Assembly: GCA_910583755.1 (NCBI GenBank)
Contig: CAJTZO010000002.1
Coordinates: 61,175 to 125,174, forward strand
Source: an uncultured Clostridia bacterium
GTDB lineage: Bacteria; Bacillota; Clostridia; Lachnospirales; Anaerotignaceae
DNA length: 64,000 nucleotides
Direction of reading: 5' to 3'
The translations under genes were made by a program, and so were the position numbers. The number at the start of each line of letters is the position of its first letter. Within the stretch, counting starts at the first letter, position 1. The notes below the pieces were generated by a model. It saw only the letters and a program-made list of their open reading frames with translations. It did no database searches and was not told the DNA's origin. Below, piece after piece: positions 33,689-43,637 of this stretch.

Positions 33689-35941
33689 ATGATACAAATA
33701 GGTACTGTATTATCAGACAGATATGAGTTAATTGAAAAAATAGGCTCTGGTGGTATGGCAATCGTGTTTCGGGCAAAAGACAGGACACTTCAACGATATG
33801 TGACTGTAAAGATATTAAGAGAAGAATTTATAGGTGATGAAGAATTTATTATGCGTTTTCGCTCGGAAGCGCTGGCAGCCGGCAGACTTTCCCATACCAA
33901 TATTGTACGTGTTTATGATGTTGGGCAAGAAGGAAATATCTATTTTATTGTTATGGAATATGTGCATGGTGATACCTTAAAACAGGCAATTAGAGAAAAA
34001 GCACCTTTTGATACAAAATCAACAATTAATGTTGCAGTACAGATAGCATCAGGCATTGAACAGGCACATAAAAACCACATTATACATAGAGATATTAAAC
34101 CTCAAAATGTATTGGTGGGTACAGATGGTGTTGTTAAGGTTACAGACTTTGGAATTGCAAGAGCAGCAAATGGTACAACCATGACAACAAGTAATACAGC
34201 AATGGGTTCTGTACATTATTTTTCACCAGAACAGGCAAGAGGTGGCTATGTAGATGAAAAAAGTGATATTTATTCTTTAGGTATCACCATGTTTGAAATG
34301 GTGACAGGACAACTGCCTTTTCAAGCAAATACTTCTGTTGCAGTTGCGATGAAACAGATTAATGAAGAACTACCAGATATAAGGCAATTTAATCCAAAGG
34401 TTTCTGCAAGTTTAGAAGCCATTATCAGAAAAGCAACCAGAAAAAGAGCAGATGAAAGATATTTGACAATTGATGCTATGATAGCGGACTTGATAAAAGC
34501 AAGAAATGAAACGGTTGTGCAGCAAACGCCACAAAGAAGACCATCTGCACCACCAGAAATACAATATCTTTCTTCTGTGGATAATAATAGAAAGCAGGCA
34601 GAAGCAGAAGCAAGACGAATGGAGCAGATAAGACAACAAGAAGAATTAGCTGCCGAGGAGGAATTTGTGCCAAGACAAGAGAAAAAAAATATTAGAATAT
34701 CAAAAGATGATGATTATGAAAGAGAATATGAACAAGTGGAACCAGTGAGAAGAAGTAGACGCCCTAGATTGGATATGCAAAACAGAAGAAATCCAAGACA
34801 AGAGGAATATGAAGGTGGTTACCAAAGAGGAAAAGAAACAAAGGTAATTGTTGCAGCAGTTGCAACTGCTTTAGTTATCATTGCAATTATTAGTGCGATT
34901 GGTGTAAAAACATTTGGAACAAAAGCGGGACTTTTTGGAGATGCTGATAAAATAAAAGTAAAGTCTTTTGTAGGAATGGAACTAGAAGCAGCACAACAAT
35001 TAGCAGAAAAAGAGGGCTATCGTGTATCACAGGAGAAATCTGTTTATGATGAAGAACATCTAGAAGGCATTATTGTTGAACAATCTACCGCAGAAAATAC
35101 AGAAATTAAAAAAGGAATGGAGGTAGGTGTTACCGTTAGCTTAGGTTCAAAAGATGCAGAAGTAACAGAGAAGCCTATGCCTGATTTATTGGGCAAGAAA
35201 AAGGACACTGCAATAGAGCAAATAAAAAGTCTGATAGGAAAAGAACCAGAAATATCATATGAATATGATGAAGATGCAGAAATGGAAACGGTTATGGAAC
35301 AAAGTCCTACCGAAGGAACAAAAATTACAGCGGAAACGAATGTTCGTATTGTTATTTCCAGAGGAGAAGAAAAAAATACAACCATTGTGCCAAAAGTAGA
35401 AGGTTTAACACAATCTCAGGCAGAAAAAGCCTTAAAATCTTCTAAATTAAACGTGGGTGATATTACAAGAACAGAAAGTGATACCGTAGAAGAAGGTGTG
35501 GTAATTACCCAAACAAAAGAACGTGGTGAGGAAGTATTAGAAGGAACAGAAGTGGGACTTGTCGTTAGCTTAGGAAAAAAAGAACAAGACCCACCAGAAA
35601 CACAACAAAATCCTTCTACGTCCCAAGACAATCCAGAAGAAACACCACCAGAAGAAAACAATCCAGAAAACAGTGAAAATAATGAAAATTCAGAAAGTAG
35701 TGAAACACAAGAACCAGAACAAAAGCCAGTAAGAACAAAAACAAAAACATATACTGTAAATCCGCCAGCGGCAGGTATTACCAATGCACATATCAAAATT
35801 GTAAAAACCGATGATAATGGAGAAAGTGTTGTATTGGATGAACAGAAGTCATTACCATTCTCTGTACCAATTTCTGGTTCGGGAGATGGAAAAATTACTT
35901 GTTATATTGATGGTGTTCAAATGTGGAGTGACGCTTTTTAA
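33689..35941 (+). CDS. prkC: PASTA-domain Ser/Thr protein kinase (PrkC/Stk1)
   Basis: A membrane kinase that senses muropeptides or lipid II. In the 750-residue protein: kinase domain 10-270 with GSGGMAIVF, VTVKIL (catalytic Lys), HIIHRDIKPQN and TDFGIA; an Arg/Glu-rich linker; one membrane helix at about 384-406; three PASTA repeats at about 422-487, 488-557 and 558-625; a Pro/Glu/Asn/Ser-rich spacer (about 627-685); and a final Ig-like stretch. In its cognate operon position after prpC and before rsgA. Confidence 0.95.
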   Translation: MIQIGTVLSDRYELIEKIGSGGMAIVFRAKDRTLQRYVTVKILREEFIGDEEFIMRFRSEALAAGRLSHTNIVRVYDVGQEGNIYFIVMEYVHGDTLKQAIREKAPFDTKSTINVAVQIASGIEQAHKNHIIHRDIKPQNVLVGTDGVVKVTDFGIARAANGTTMTTSNTAMGSVHYFSPEQARGGYVDEKSDIYSLGITMFEMVTGQLPFQANTSVAVAMKQINEELPDIRQFNPKVSASLEAIIRKATRKRADERYLTIDAMIADLIKARNETVVQQTPQRRPSAPPEIQYLSSVDNNRKQAEAEARRMEQIRQQEELAAEEEFVPRQEKKNIRISKDDDYEREYEQVEPVRRSRRPRLDMQNRRNPRQEEYEGGYQRGKETKVIVAAVATALVIIAIISAIGVKTFGTKAGLFGDADKIKVKSFVGMELEAAQQLAEKEGYRVSQEKSVYDEEHLEGIIVEQSTAENTEIKKGMEVGVTVSLGSKDAEVTEKPMPDLLGKKKDTAIEQIKSLIGKEPEISYEYDEDAEMETVMEQSPTEGTKITAETNVRIVISRGEEKNTTIVPKVEGLTQSQAEKALKSSKLNVGDITRTESDTVEEGVVITQTKERGEEVLEGTEVGLVVSLGKKEQDPPETQQNPSTSQDNPEETPPEENNPENSENNENSESSETQEPEQKPVRTKTKTYTVNPPAAGITNAHIKIVKTDDNGESVVLDEQKSLPFSVPISGSGDGKITCYIDGVQMWSDAF

Positions 35942-35942
35942 T

Positions 35943-36120
35943 TTCCTTCCTTTTTTGAAAGAAAACAAAGAACTTTTGCACAAAATGAAACTTCAAATTA
36001 AATGATAACACAACACCATTAGACAAAAATTTTTTAATTTGTTCTATGAATAAAAGGAAAAGTTCTTTGTTAAACTTTCTTTCAAAAAAGTTTGGGGGAT
36101 ATTATTCCCAAAGGTTTTAA
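35943..36120 (-). repeat. Degenerate, reversed relative of the dispersed element
   Basis: Order CTTCCTTTTTTGAAAG - CAAAGAACTTT - AACACCATT - AAACTTTCTTTCAAAAAAGTTT - TTTGGGGGATATTATTCCCAAAGG. The module order is that of a reversed element, and the last hairpin plus AAGGTTTTAAG resembles the end of the copy at 50590. It separates prkC from rsgA. Confidence 0.5.
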
Positions 36121-36137
36121 GAGGAGAAAGGAGAATT

Positions 36138-37010
36138 ATGCTAAAAGGTACCATTATAAAAGGAATTGGTGGTTTTTATTATGTAAGTACAGAACAAGGG
36201 GTTTATGCTTGCCGTGCAAGGGGAATTTTCCGTAAGGATGGCGTTAAGCCCACCGTAGGTGATAGTGTTGCAATATCCGTTTTGGATGAAAAGGACAAAA
36301 AGGGTAGTTTAGATGTTATCCAAGAAAGAAAAACTTTGCTGATTCGTCCTAGAGTAGCGAATGTTGACCAGGCGGTGATTGTATTTGCAGCAAAAAGTCC
36401 TAATATGAATTTAGATTTGTTAGACCGTTTTTTAATTTTAGTGGAAGAACAACAACTAGATGTTGTTCTTTGTATCAATAAAATTGACAAAGATAAAACA
36501 CAACAATATCAAAAAGTAGCAGAGTTATATCGTTCTGCTGGATACACTGTGTTGTGTACCAGTGCAGAAAAAGAAATTGGAATAGAAGATTTAAAAGAAG
36601 TATTACAAAATAAAATATCTGTTTTTGCTGGTCCTTCTGGTGTTGGAAAGTCTAGCTTGATTAATCAAGCATTTCCTCATGCAGAAATGGAAACCGGTGA
36701 AATCAGTAAAAAAATACAAAGAGGACGCCATACAACACGTCATGCAGAATTGATACAAATTGGGGAAAAAAGTTATATTGTGGATTCTCCTGGGTTTACT
36801 TCTTTATATTTAGAAAATATTACAGAACAAAATTTACAATACTATTTTAAAGAATTTCAACCTTATGTACATGAATGTTATTATACAGGTTGCAGCCATA
36901 CCCATGAACCAGATTGTGCTGTCAAACAACAAATCAATAAAAGTATCAGTGAAATGAGATACCATAGATATGTAACCATTTATGAAGAATTAAAAGAAAG
37001 GAAAAAATAA
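36138..37010 (+). CDS. rsgA: Ribosome small subunit GTPase RsgA
   Basis: A late 30S assembly GTPase. The 290-residue protein has an OB fold (1-65), circularly permuted GTPase motifs in the order NKIDK (G4), GPSGVGKSSLI (G1) and DSPG (G3), and a zinc knuckle CYYTGCSHTHEPDC. AGAAAGGAG precedes the ATG. rpe follows after one base. Confidence 0.96.
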   Translation: MLKGTIIKGIGGFYYVSTEQGVYACRARGIFRKDGVKPTVGDSVAISVLDEKDKKGSLDVIQERKTLLIRPRVANVDQAVIVFAAKSPNMNLDLLDRFLILVEEQQLDVVLCINKIDKDKTQQYQKVAELYRSAGYTVLCTSAEKEIGIEDLKEVLQNKISVFAGPSGVGKSSLINQAFPHAEMETGEISKKIQRGRHTTRHAELIQIGEKSYIVDSPGFTSLYLENITEQNLQYYFKEFQPYVHECYYTGCSHTHEPDCAVKQQINKSISEMRYHRYVTIYEELKERKK

Positions 37011-37011
37011 T

Positions 37012-37674
37012 ATGAAAAATATACTCTCACCTTCCTTATTAGCAGCAGATTTTACAAAACTTGGACAACAGTTGGAACAAATTGAAAAAGGTGGTGCACA
37101 ATATATTCATTTAGATGTGATGGATGGTATGTTTGTGCCTAATATTTCTTTTGGTATTCCAGTAATACAAAGCATTCGAAAATGTTCTAATTTAGTATTT
37201 GATGTGCATTTAATGATTATGGAGCCAGAGCGTTATGTGGAAGCCTTTTATAAAGCTGGTGCAGACATCATTAATTTCCATGTAGAAGCAACAAAATCTC
37301 CGGGGGATGTTCTTGCAAAAATAAAATCTTTTGGTGTCAAAACAGGAATTACAATAAAGCCAAATACTCCTGTGTCAGAAATAGTGCCTTATTTAGAACA
37401 AGTGGATATGGTACTGGTAATGACAGTAGAGCCAGGCTTTGGTGGGCAAAAATTTATGGCGGAGAAAATGGAAAAGGTAACAGAATTGGTAAAGATAAGA
37501 GAGCAAAAAAATCTTTCTTTTGATATTGAAATAGATGGTGGTGTTAATATGAACAATATCAAAGAAATTTTAAGTACAGGAGTAAATGTTATTGTAGCAG
37601 GGTCTGCCATATTTGGTGCAGAAGATGTGGAAAAAAGTACAAGAGAATTTTTAAAAATATTACAGGAGAAGTAA
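37012..37674 (+). CDS. rpe: Ribulose-phosphate 3-epimerase
   Basis: Interconverts ribulose-5-P and xylulose-5-P. The 220-residue TIM barrel has LSPSLLAADF, HLDVMDGMFVPNISFG, DVHLMI, MTVEPGFGGQKF and EIDGGV, all typical metal- and phosphate-binding segments. In the rsgA-rpe-thiN order. Confidence 0.96.
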   Translation: MKNILSPSLLAADFTKLGQQLEQIEKGGAQYIHLDVMDGMFVPNISFGIPVIQSIRKCSNLVFDVHLMIMEPERYVEAFYKAGADIINFHVEATKSPGDVLAKIKSFGVKTGITIKPNTPVSEIVPYLEQVDMVLVMTVEPGFGGQKFMAEKMEKVTELVKIREQKNLSFDIEIDGGVNMNNIKEILSTGVNVIVAGSAIFGAEDVEKSTREFLKILQEK

Positions 37675-37677
37675 GTA

Positions 37678-38316
37678 ATGAAGGCAGTACTATTTGCAGG
37701 TGCAGAGATAGAGCGATATGATTTTTGTAAAGAATATATTCAAAATGCAGATGTTATTGTATGCTGCGATGGTGGAATGAGGCATACAAGAGCATTAAAA
37801 ATAATACCTGACTATATATTAGGAGATTTTGATTCCTGTAAAAAGGAAGATTTCAATTATTATAAGGAGTTAGGCGTAAAGATAAAAACATTTCCGACAC
37901 AAAAAGATGAAACAGATATGGAATTAGGATTAGATTTTGCGCTGGAATTAGGTGTAGATGATATTGTAATCTGTGGTGGCATAGGCAGCCGTTTTGACCA
38001 TACTTTAGCAAATGCTCATTTGCTGTTAAGGCTTTTAAAGAAAGGTGTAAGAGGTAGGCTTGTCAATGAGAAAAATTGTGTGGAATTAATTGACAAAAAC
38101 ATGATAGTAAAGGGAAAAAAGGGAGATTTAGTTTCTACCATTCCCTTATCTATGGAGGTAACTGGGATTACCTTAGAGGGATTTGCTTACCCTTTGACAG
38201 ACCACACTTTGACAATCGATGATGATATTGTTGCTGTAAGTAATGTAATGCTTCAGGAACAATGTAGTATTACTATAAAAACAGGATACTTGTTTGTGAT
38301 ACAGGCAAGAGATTAA
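37678..38316 (+). CDS. thiN: Thiamine pyrophosphokinase
   Basis: Makes thiamine diphosphate from thiamine and ATP. The 212-residue protein has VIVCCDGGMRH, DYILGDFDS, KDETDMELGLDFAL and GGIGSRFDHTLAN. Begins three bases after rpe. Confidence 0.94.
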   Translation: MKAVLFAGAEIERYDFCKEYIQNADVIVCCDGGMRHTRALKIIPDYILGDFDSCKKEDFNYYKELGVKIKTFPTQKDETDMELGLDFALELGVDDIVICGGIGSRFDHTLANAHLLLRLLKKGVRGRLVNEKNCVELIDKNMIVKGKKGDLVSTIPLSMEVTGITLEGFAYPLTDHTLTIDDDIVAVSNVMLQEQCSITIKTGYLFVIQARD

Positions 38317-38380
38317 GACAAGCATAGGAAAAGAAACTACAGCATACATTAATAAAAATGAAAAATAAGGTGTGCGGTTT

Positions 38381-38545
38381 ATGGGAAAACGGTTTAGCGG
38401 TGTACCTCAAAAACGTTTACTAGGGTTAGTATTATTTTCTGGTGGCTGTGGTATGCTGATTGTGTTAATTATCCCTTGGTGGGGCTTTCTTTTAGCGGTA
38501 ATATTAGTAGCAGTAGGCGGTTTTTTATTATTTTCTGATTGTTAA
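38381..38545 (+). CDS. Small 54-residue membrane protein at the spoVM position
   Basis: Reads MGKRFSGVPQKRLLGLV, then a nearly continuous hydrophobic stretch (two short helices split by IIPWW, about residues 14-31 and 34-52), ending LLFSDC. AAGG at 38367-38370 gives an acceptable ribosome-binding site. In Bacillus the 26-residue membrane-curvature protein SpoVM lies between thiN and rpmB; this product is different in length and sequence, so I do not call it SpoVM. The basic start with a membrane hairpin suggests a small inner-membrane protein. A bidirectional terminator follows. Confidence 0.65.
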   Translation: MGKRFSGVPQKRLLGLVLFSGGCGMLIVLIIPWWGFLLAVILVAVGGFLLFSDC

Positions 38546-38551
38546 AAAAAA

Positions 38552-38579
38552 ATACCCACTTTCAAATAGTGGGTATTCT
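38552..38579. terminator. Bidirectional terminator between the small membrane protein and rpmB
   Basis: Perfect stem ATACCCACT / AGTGGGTAT, with an A-run on the left and TCTT on the right, serving both converging transcripts. Confidence 0.8.
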
Positions 38580-38581
38580 TA

Positions 38582-38782
38582 TTATATTGCACGTGTTACT
38601 TTATTGGAACGTAAACATCTTGTACAAATATAGATTGATTTTACAGTTCCATTATCAATGATTTTAACCTTTTTTACATTAGGTTTCCATTTTCTGTTTG
38701 CACGTCTACTAACCTGACTACGGTTAATACTGATTCTGTGGCCTTTTATTTGACCTTTTTCACAAATCTCACATTTTGCCAT
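38582..38782 (-). CDS. rpmB: Ribosomal protein L28
   Basis: A 66-residue 50S protein starting MAKCEICEKG with two CxxC pairs (CEIC, CTRC), the zinc-binding form of bL28. On the reverse strand GGAGG lies eight bases before ATG 38782; a start three codons upstream would overlap it. Conserved reversed orientation opposite asp23. Confidence 0.95.
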   Translation of the reverse strand: MAKCEICEKGQIKGHRISINRSQVSRRANRKWKPNVKKVKIIDNGTVKSIYICTRCLRSNKVTRAI

Positions 38783-38905
38783 TGTACGCACCTCCTTAAT
38801 TGCTTATGTGACACAACAAAAGTATTTTATCAGAAAACAATCTTTTTTGCAACAGCATAATCATTGATTTCTAAAAAAAAATTTAACGCTTTCTTGGAAA
38901 AAGCT

Positions 38906-39090
38906 CAGCTTGTCAAAAAATCTTGAGGGCTAGTCCTCAAACTCCTCAAAGAACTTTAAGCCGAAACTAGCGTTTCGCTAAAAATATTAATTTTATAAGG
39001 AAAAACGCTAGTTTTTCCGTGAAAGTTTTTTGTCCAACTTTTTTGAAAAGAAGTTAGCAGGATTTTAGGAATACTATCTCTAAGGTTTTG
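38906..39090 (-). repeat. Dispersed structured element, reversed, divergent left end (copy 8)
   Basis: Starts CAGCTTGTCAAAAAATC, with TTGAGGGCTAGTCCTCAA, GCGAAACGCT and GGAAAAACGCTAGTTTTTCC stems. After the AACTTTTTTGAAAAGAAGTT stem it diverges into TTAGGAATACTATCTCTAAGG, a hairpin module seen in related form at 36090 and 50605. It occupies most of the 38783-39239 gap; upstream of asp23 only an AT-rich leader remains. Confidence 0.75.
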
Positions 39091-39239
39091 ATTTTTTTAA
39101 CTTGTCAATACAGGAAAAATATGATATGGTTAAAAAAATTTTTTGTATTTTCCATTCAAAAAAATAATATTTGATGGTATACTAAAATAGAATCATGTTA
39201 TAAAATTACACAATAGGACGATTGGGAGGTTGAAATCCT

Positions 39240-39596
39240 ATGACTGCAAAATTAGAAAATGAATATGGTATTATTACAATAGATTATGAAGTGATTGCAA
39301 GAATTGCAGGATATGCAGCTTTAGATTGCTATGGCATTGTGGGCATGGCAGCAAAAAATGTAAAGGATGGATTAGTTCAACTGTTAAAGCTGGAAAGCTT
39401 GACAAAGGGAATTAAAATGACTATTAATGAAAATAAAATTAGTTTAGAATTTCATATTATTGTGGAATATGGAACAAATATTTCTGTCATTGCAAATAAT
39501 ATTATCAGCACTGTAAAATATAAAGTGGAAGAATATGCTGGTTTGCAGGTGGAACATATTAATGTTTTTGTAGATGGCGTTCGGGTGGATAGCTGA
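39240..39596 (+). CDS. Asp23/Gls24 family envelope protein (YloU)
   Basis: A 118-residue protein of the Asp23 family: YGIITIDYEVIARIAGYAA, DCYGIVGMA and AGLQVEHINVFVDGV. Family members associate with the membrane and cell envelope; in Firmicutes this one is fixed between rpmB and the DAK-like gene. TTGGGAGGTTG precedes the ATG. Confidence 0.92.
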   Translation: MTAKLENEYGIITIDYEVIARIAGYAALDCYGIVGMAAKNVKDGLVQLLKLESLTKGIKMTINENKISLEFHIIVEYGTNISVIANNIISTVKYKVEEYAGLQVEHINVFVDGVRVDS

Positions 39597-39616
39597 AACA
39601 GAGGAGGAAAAATACA

Positions 39617-41242
39617 GTGGCACTAACAAAATTAAATGGTTTGATGCTAAAAAAAATGATGATTGCAGGAGCAAACCGTCTAAATGAAAAAAAACAAACC
39701 GTGGATGCGCTGAATGTCTTTCCAGTACCAGACGGCGACACAGGAACAAATATGTCATTAACAGCTTTGGCAGCAGCAAAAGAGGCAGAAAAAGAAAATT
39801 CTCTTTCCATTAGTAAGGTAGCAAAAGCAATTTCTAATGGTGCCTTGCGTGGCGCAAGAGGAAATTCAGGCGTCATTACTTCGCAAATTTTTAGAGGATT
39901 TTCAAAGGGATTAGAAGGCTTAGAAGAAGCAAATACCAAAGAATTAGCCCAAGCACTTCAACAGGCAGTAAAAACAGCATATAAGGCGGTTATGAAGCCA
40001 AAAGAAGGTACTATATTGACTGTAGCAAAGGCTTGTGCTGATAGTGCTTCTAAAATAGCAGAAAATACAGATGATATTGATATATTTTTGCAAAAAGTAA
40101 TAGAAGATGGAAATGCCATGCTTTTACAGACAACAGAGATGCTGCCAGTATTAAAACAAGCAGGGGTAGTTGATGCAGGTGGAAAAGGGCTGCTTTGTTT
40201 GTTAGAAGGTGCTTTTGAAAGTAGAAATAGTATAGAAGTGCTCAAAATTGAGGAGCCGATTGCACAAGAAAATTTTGCTGCATTGGCATCAGTAGAAAAT
40301 ACAAGTATTACGTTTGGCTATTGTACAGAATTTTTTATATTGGTAAAAAACGTATCAGAAAAAATTGTACAAAATTTAAAGATATATCTTACGACAATAG
40401 GAGATTCGATTGTTTGTGTCAGTGATGAGGAATTGATTAAAATTCACGTACACACCGACCATCCTGGTTTAGCTTTGGAAAAAGCCTTGACCATTGGAGA
40501 ATTAAGTGGCTTAAAAATTGATAATATGAGACAACAACATACAAATCGTATTGATTTTTCTAGTACAAAGCCAATAGAAAAGCAAAAAGAAGTAGGATAT
40601 GTAGCTGTTTCTCCTGGAGATGGATTGACAGAAATCTTTCAGAATTTGGGGGTAGACGAGATTATACAAGGTGGACAAACCATGAATCCTAGTACAGAGG
40701 ATATTTTAAATGCGATTGAAAAGGTAAATGCAAAAACAGTTTTTGTACTGCCCAATAATAAAAATATTATATTAGCTGGAGAACAAGCTTCCAAATTGAC
40801 AGAACAAAAAAATGTTATTGTGATTCCTTCTAAAACTATACCACAAGGGATTAGTGCTATGCTTAATAGTATAGCAGAAGACACAGAAGGGATTCAGCAG
40901 AATATGTTAGAAAGCATGAAAAATGTGATATCAGCAAGTGTTACCTATGCTGTAAGAGAAACTACATTAAATGGAAAAAATATTAAACAAGGTGATATTA
41001 TTGGGATGCAGGAGGATAATATTACTGTTATATCAGAAAATGCTGAAAAAGGAGCAGAGGCTTTGCTTCATAAAGTAGTAACAGAAGATGCGGAAATGAT
41101 TAGCATTTATTATGGTGCAGATGTAACACAACAAGATGCAGAAAAAGTAAAACAATATGCGGAAAAGGAATTTTCTACTTGTGATGTAGAACTGCATAGA
41201 GGTGGACAGCCTTTATATTATTATATTATTTCTGTGGAGTAA
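39617..41242 (+). CDS. DAK2-domain fatty acid kinase-like protein (YloV/FakA)
   Basis: A 541-residue protein starting at GTG with GAGGAGG upstream. The DAK2 domain (1-200) has NVFPVPDGDTGTNMSLT, GARGNSGVI and GVVDAGGKG; the middle and C-terminal DegV-related parts have GYCTEFFI, IHVHTDHPG and VSPGDGL. FakA homologues phosphorylate fatty acids bound to FakB for phospholipid synthesis; no fakB is in the window. Function inferred from family. Confidence 0.9.
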   Translation: MALTKLNGLMLKKMMIAGANRLNEKKQTVDALNVFPVPDGDTGTNMSLTALAAAKEAEKENSLSISKVAKAISNGALRGARGNSGVITSQIFRGFSKGLEGLEEANTKELAQALQQAVKTAYKAVMKPKEGTILTVAKACADSASKIAENTDDIDIFLQKVIEDGNAMLLQTTEMLPVLKQAGVVDAGGKGLLCLLEGAFESRNSIEVLKIEEPIAQENFAALASVENTSITFGYCTEFFILVKNVSEKIVQNLKIYLTTIGDSIVCVSDEELIKIHVHTDHPGLALEKALTIGELSGLKIDNMRQQHTNRIDFSSTKPIEKQKEVGYVAVSPGDGLTEIFQNLGVDEIIQGGQTMNPSTEDILNAIEKVNAKTVFVLPNNKNIILAGEQASKLTEQKNVIVIPSKTIPQGISAMLNSIAEDTEGIQQNMLESMKNVISASVTYAVRETTLNGKNIKQGDIIGMQEDNITVISENAEKGAEALLHKVVTEDAEMISIYYGADVTQQDAEKVKQYAEKEFSTCDVELHRGGQPLYYYIISVE

Positions 41243-41269
41243 TAAAGGAGCGTTATGAAAGAACGACCA

Positions 41270-41330
41270 TGTTTTTTTATAACGCTTTACGCTTTTTTGG
41301 AAGAAAGCGTAGCAAAGAACTTTGATGATT
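41270..41330 (-). repeat. Short degenerate relative of the dispersed element
   Basis: ACGCTTTTTTGGAAGAAAGCGT hairpin followed by AGCAAAGAACTTTGATGATT, the reversed middle module, just upstream of recG. Confidence 0.45.
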
Positions 41331-41425
41331 AGGAGTACAGAATGTCCTATGGGCATTCACCTTACATCAACCGAAATGAGAACAATATAAGGTTGATTCA
41401 TTTTTTGGATAAAGGTGGAAAGGAT

Positions 41426-43462
41426 ATGGATTTGCATTGTAATGTTGCAGAACTTCATCATGTAGGAGAACATAGAGCAAAAAAATTAAATTCACTTGGA
41501 ATTATAACAGCAAAAGATTTGCTAACCCATTTTCCAAGAGAATATGATGATAGAAGTAATCTTTGTAAAATAAAAGACTTAGTATTAAATGAAGAAAATA
41601 CTTTTATTGCGTGGGTAAAGGGACAAGGAGAAAATATTCGTATCAAAAATATGATATTTACACGTATCAAATTATATGATGAAACGGGAAGTATTTTTGC
41701 TGTTTGGTATAATCAAATATATATGAAAAAAGCATTTACAGAACGAACAAAATATTTGTTTACTGGAAAACTACAAAAAAAATATGGCAATTTAGAAATA
41801 TCTTCTCCGGAATATGAAAAAGCAGAGTCTGCACTGAATCAAATTGTACCTATTTATCCTTCTGTCAATGGTTTATCTCAAAAAATATGGCGTAAATTGA
41901 TAGGAGAAGTTTTAAACCAGACAAAAGGACAGTTAAAAGAAGGGCTACCTTTTTGGATAAGAAAACAATATTTTTTGTGTGAGTGTAATTTTGCAATTGA
42001 AAATATCCATTTTCCAGAAACACAGGAAAAATTTTTTCAAGCAAGGAGAAGGCTTGTTTTTGAAGAATTTTTTCTTCTACAATTAGGTTTACTTTTGATG
42101 AAACAAACATTGCAGGAAGGAAAAAAAGGTATTATTATGAAAAAGAAAAGCAGTATTGTAGAATTTCAAAAAAAATTACCTTTTACTCTGACAAATGCAC
42201 AAAAAAATGTACTACTAGAAATCAAAGAGGATATGATAACAGGAAAAGTAATGAATCGCTTGATACAGGGAGATGTAGGCAGTGGTAAAACAGCTGTTGC
42301 AATGATAATTGCTTACTGGACAATACAAAATGGATATCAAGCGGCGCTCATGGTTCCTACAGAAGTATTAGCAGAGCAACATTATCAGTCTTTTTGTGAA
42401 ATATTTGAGCCTTTAGGAATTAAAACTGTACTTTTATCTGGTTCTCTTACTGCAAAACAAAAAAGAATTGTATTGGAAGAAATTGCAGAAGGAAAAGCCC
42501 ATATGATTTTAGGTACACATGCAATGATACAAAAAAATGTGGTGTTTTCTAAACTAGGACTGGTAATAACAGATGAACAGCATCGTTTTGGTGTTAGGCA
42601 AAGAGGTGCTTTATCAGAAAAAGGAAAAAATCCGCATGTGCTTGTTATGACAGCCACTCCTATTCCTAGAACCTTAGCTTTAATTTTATATGGTGACTTA
42701 GACATTTCTATTATTGATGAATTACCACCAGGAAGAAAAAAAATTGATACCTTGGCTGTCACACCTTCTTATCGAGAAAGAATTTATAATTTTATAAAAA
42801 AACATGCTGACATGGGTTTACAGTCTTATATTATTTGTCCTATGATAGAAGAAAATGAAAAAATGGAAGTACAAGCTGTTCTTTCTTATACAGAGGAATT
42901 ACAGCAAAAAATAGCAGGTTATCATATAAGCTGTGTACATGGAAAAATGAAAGCAAAAGAAAAACAACAAATTATGGAAGCATTTTCAAAGGGAGAAATT
43001 GATATTTTGGTTTCGACAACAGTGATTGAAGTAGGTATCAATGTGCCAAATGCAGTGATTATGTTGATTGAAAATGCAGAACGCTTTGGACTAGCTCAGT
43101 TGCACCAGTTGCGGGGACGTGTAGGGCGTGGAAGTGAAAAGTCTTATTGTATTTTAATTAATGAAGGAAAAAGTAAGATTGCGAAACAAAGAATGAATGT
43201 TATGACAAAATCTTCTGATGGTTTTGTCATTTCAGAAATGGATTTAAAATTAAGGGGTCCTGGAGAATTTTTTGGGACAAAACAACATGGACTACCAGAG
43301 TTGAAAATTGGAAATTTATATAAAGATATAGCAATCTTGAAGGAAGCACAAAAGGCAGCGCAAGAATTGTTACAAAAAGACAAATATTTAGAACTGTCAG
43401 AACATGAGCAACTGAAAAAGCAAGTTACTGCTTTATGGCAATCTGAACAATTATCAATTTAA
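41426..43462 (+). CDS. recG: ATP-dependent DNA helicase RecG
   Basis: RecG remodels stalled forks and Holliday junctions. From ATG 41426 the protein has 678 residues, typical of the family: wedge/OB domain with LGIITAKDLLTHFPREYDD, Walker A QGDVGSGKTAVA near 282, DEQHRFGV, TATPIPRT, STTVIEVGINVPNA and the C-terminal QLRGRVGRG. An in-frame ATG at 41342 also has an AGGAG before it and would add 28 unconserved residues; GGTGGAAAGG before 41426 and family length favour the shorter form. Confidence 0.95.
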   Translation: MDLHCNVAELHHVGEHRAKKLNSLGIITAKDLLTHFPREYDDRSNLCKIKDLVLNEENTFIAWVKGQGENIRIKNMIFTRIKLYDETGSIFAVWYNQIYMKKAFTERTKYLFTGKLQKKYGNLEISSPEYEKAESALNQIVPIYPSVNGLSQKIWRKLIGEVLNQTKGQLKEGLPFWIRKQYFLCECNFAIENIHFPETQEKFFQARRRLVFEEFFLLQLGLLLMKQTLQEGKKGIIMKKKSSIVEFQKKLPFTLTNAQKNVLLEIKEDMITGKVMNRLIQGDVGSGKTAVAMIIAYWTIQNGYQAALMVPTEVLAEQHYQSFCEIFEPLGIKTVLLSGSLTAKQKRIVLEEIAEGKAHMILGTHAMIQKNVVFSKLGLVITDEQHRFGVRQRGALSEKGKNPHVLVMTATPIPRTLALILYGDLDISIIDELPPGRKKIDTLAVTPSYRERIYNFIKKHADMGLQSYIICPMIEENEKMEVQAVLSYTEELQQKIAGYHISCVHGKMKAKEKQQIMEAFSKGEIDILVSTTVIEVGINVPNAVIMLIENAERFGLAQLHQLRGRVGRGSEKSYCILINEGKSKIAKQRMNVMTKSSDGFVISEMDLKLRGPGEFFGTKQHGLPELKIGNLYKDIAILKEAQKAAQELLQKDKYLELSEHEQLKKQVTALWQSEQLSI

Positions 43463-43620
43463 CTTCCTTTTTTAAAAGAAAAAAAGCAAAGAACTTTAAT
43501 AATTATTTTAAAGTGGAATATTCGTTGTAGCTGGACAGATAACAGAATCTCATTGGAAAAAGTTTAGATTATAGTTGGAAAAAATGGAAAAACTCTCATA
43601 ATGTTTTACCCTTCATTTTT
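43463..43620 (-). repeat. Degenerate relative of the dispersed element
   Basis: CTTCCTTTTTTAAAAGAAAAAAAGCAAAGAACTTTAATAATT directly follows the recG stop; GTAGCTGGACAGATAACAGAATCTCATTGG further on resembles, inverted, the segment at 57420-57440. Confidence 0.4.
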
Positions 43621-43637
43621 TTGTAAAAGATTTTTTA

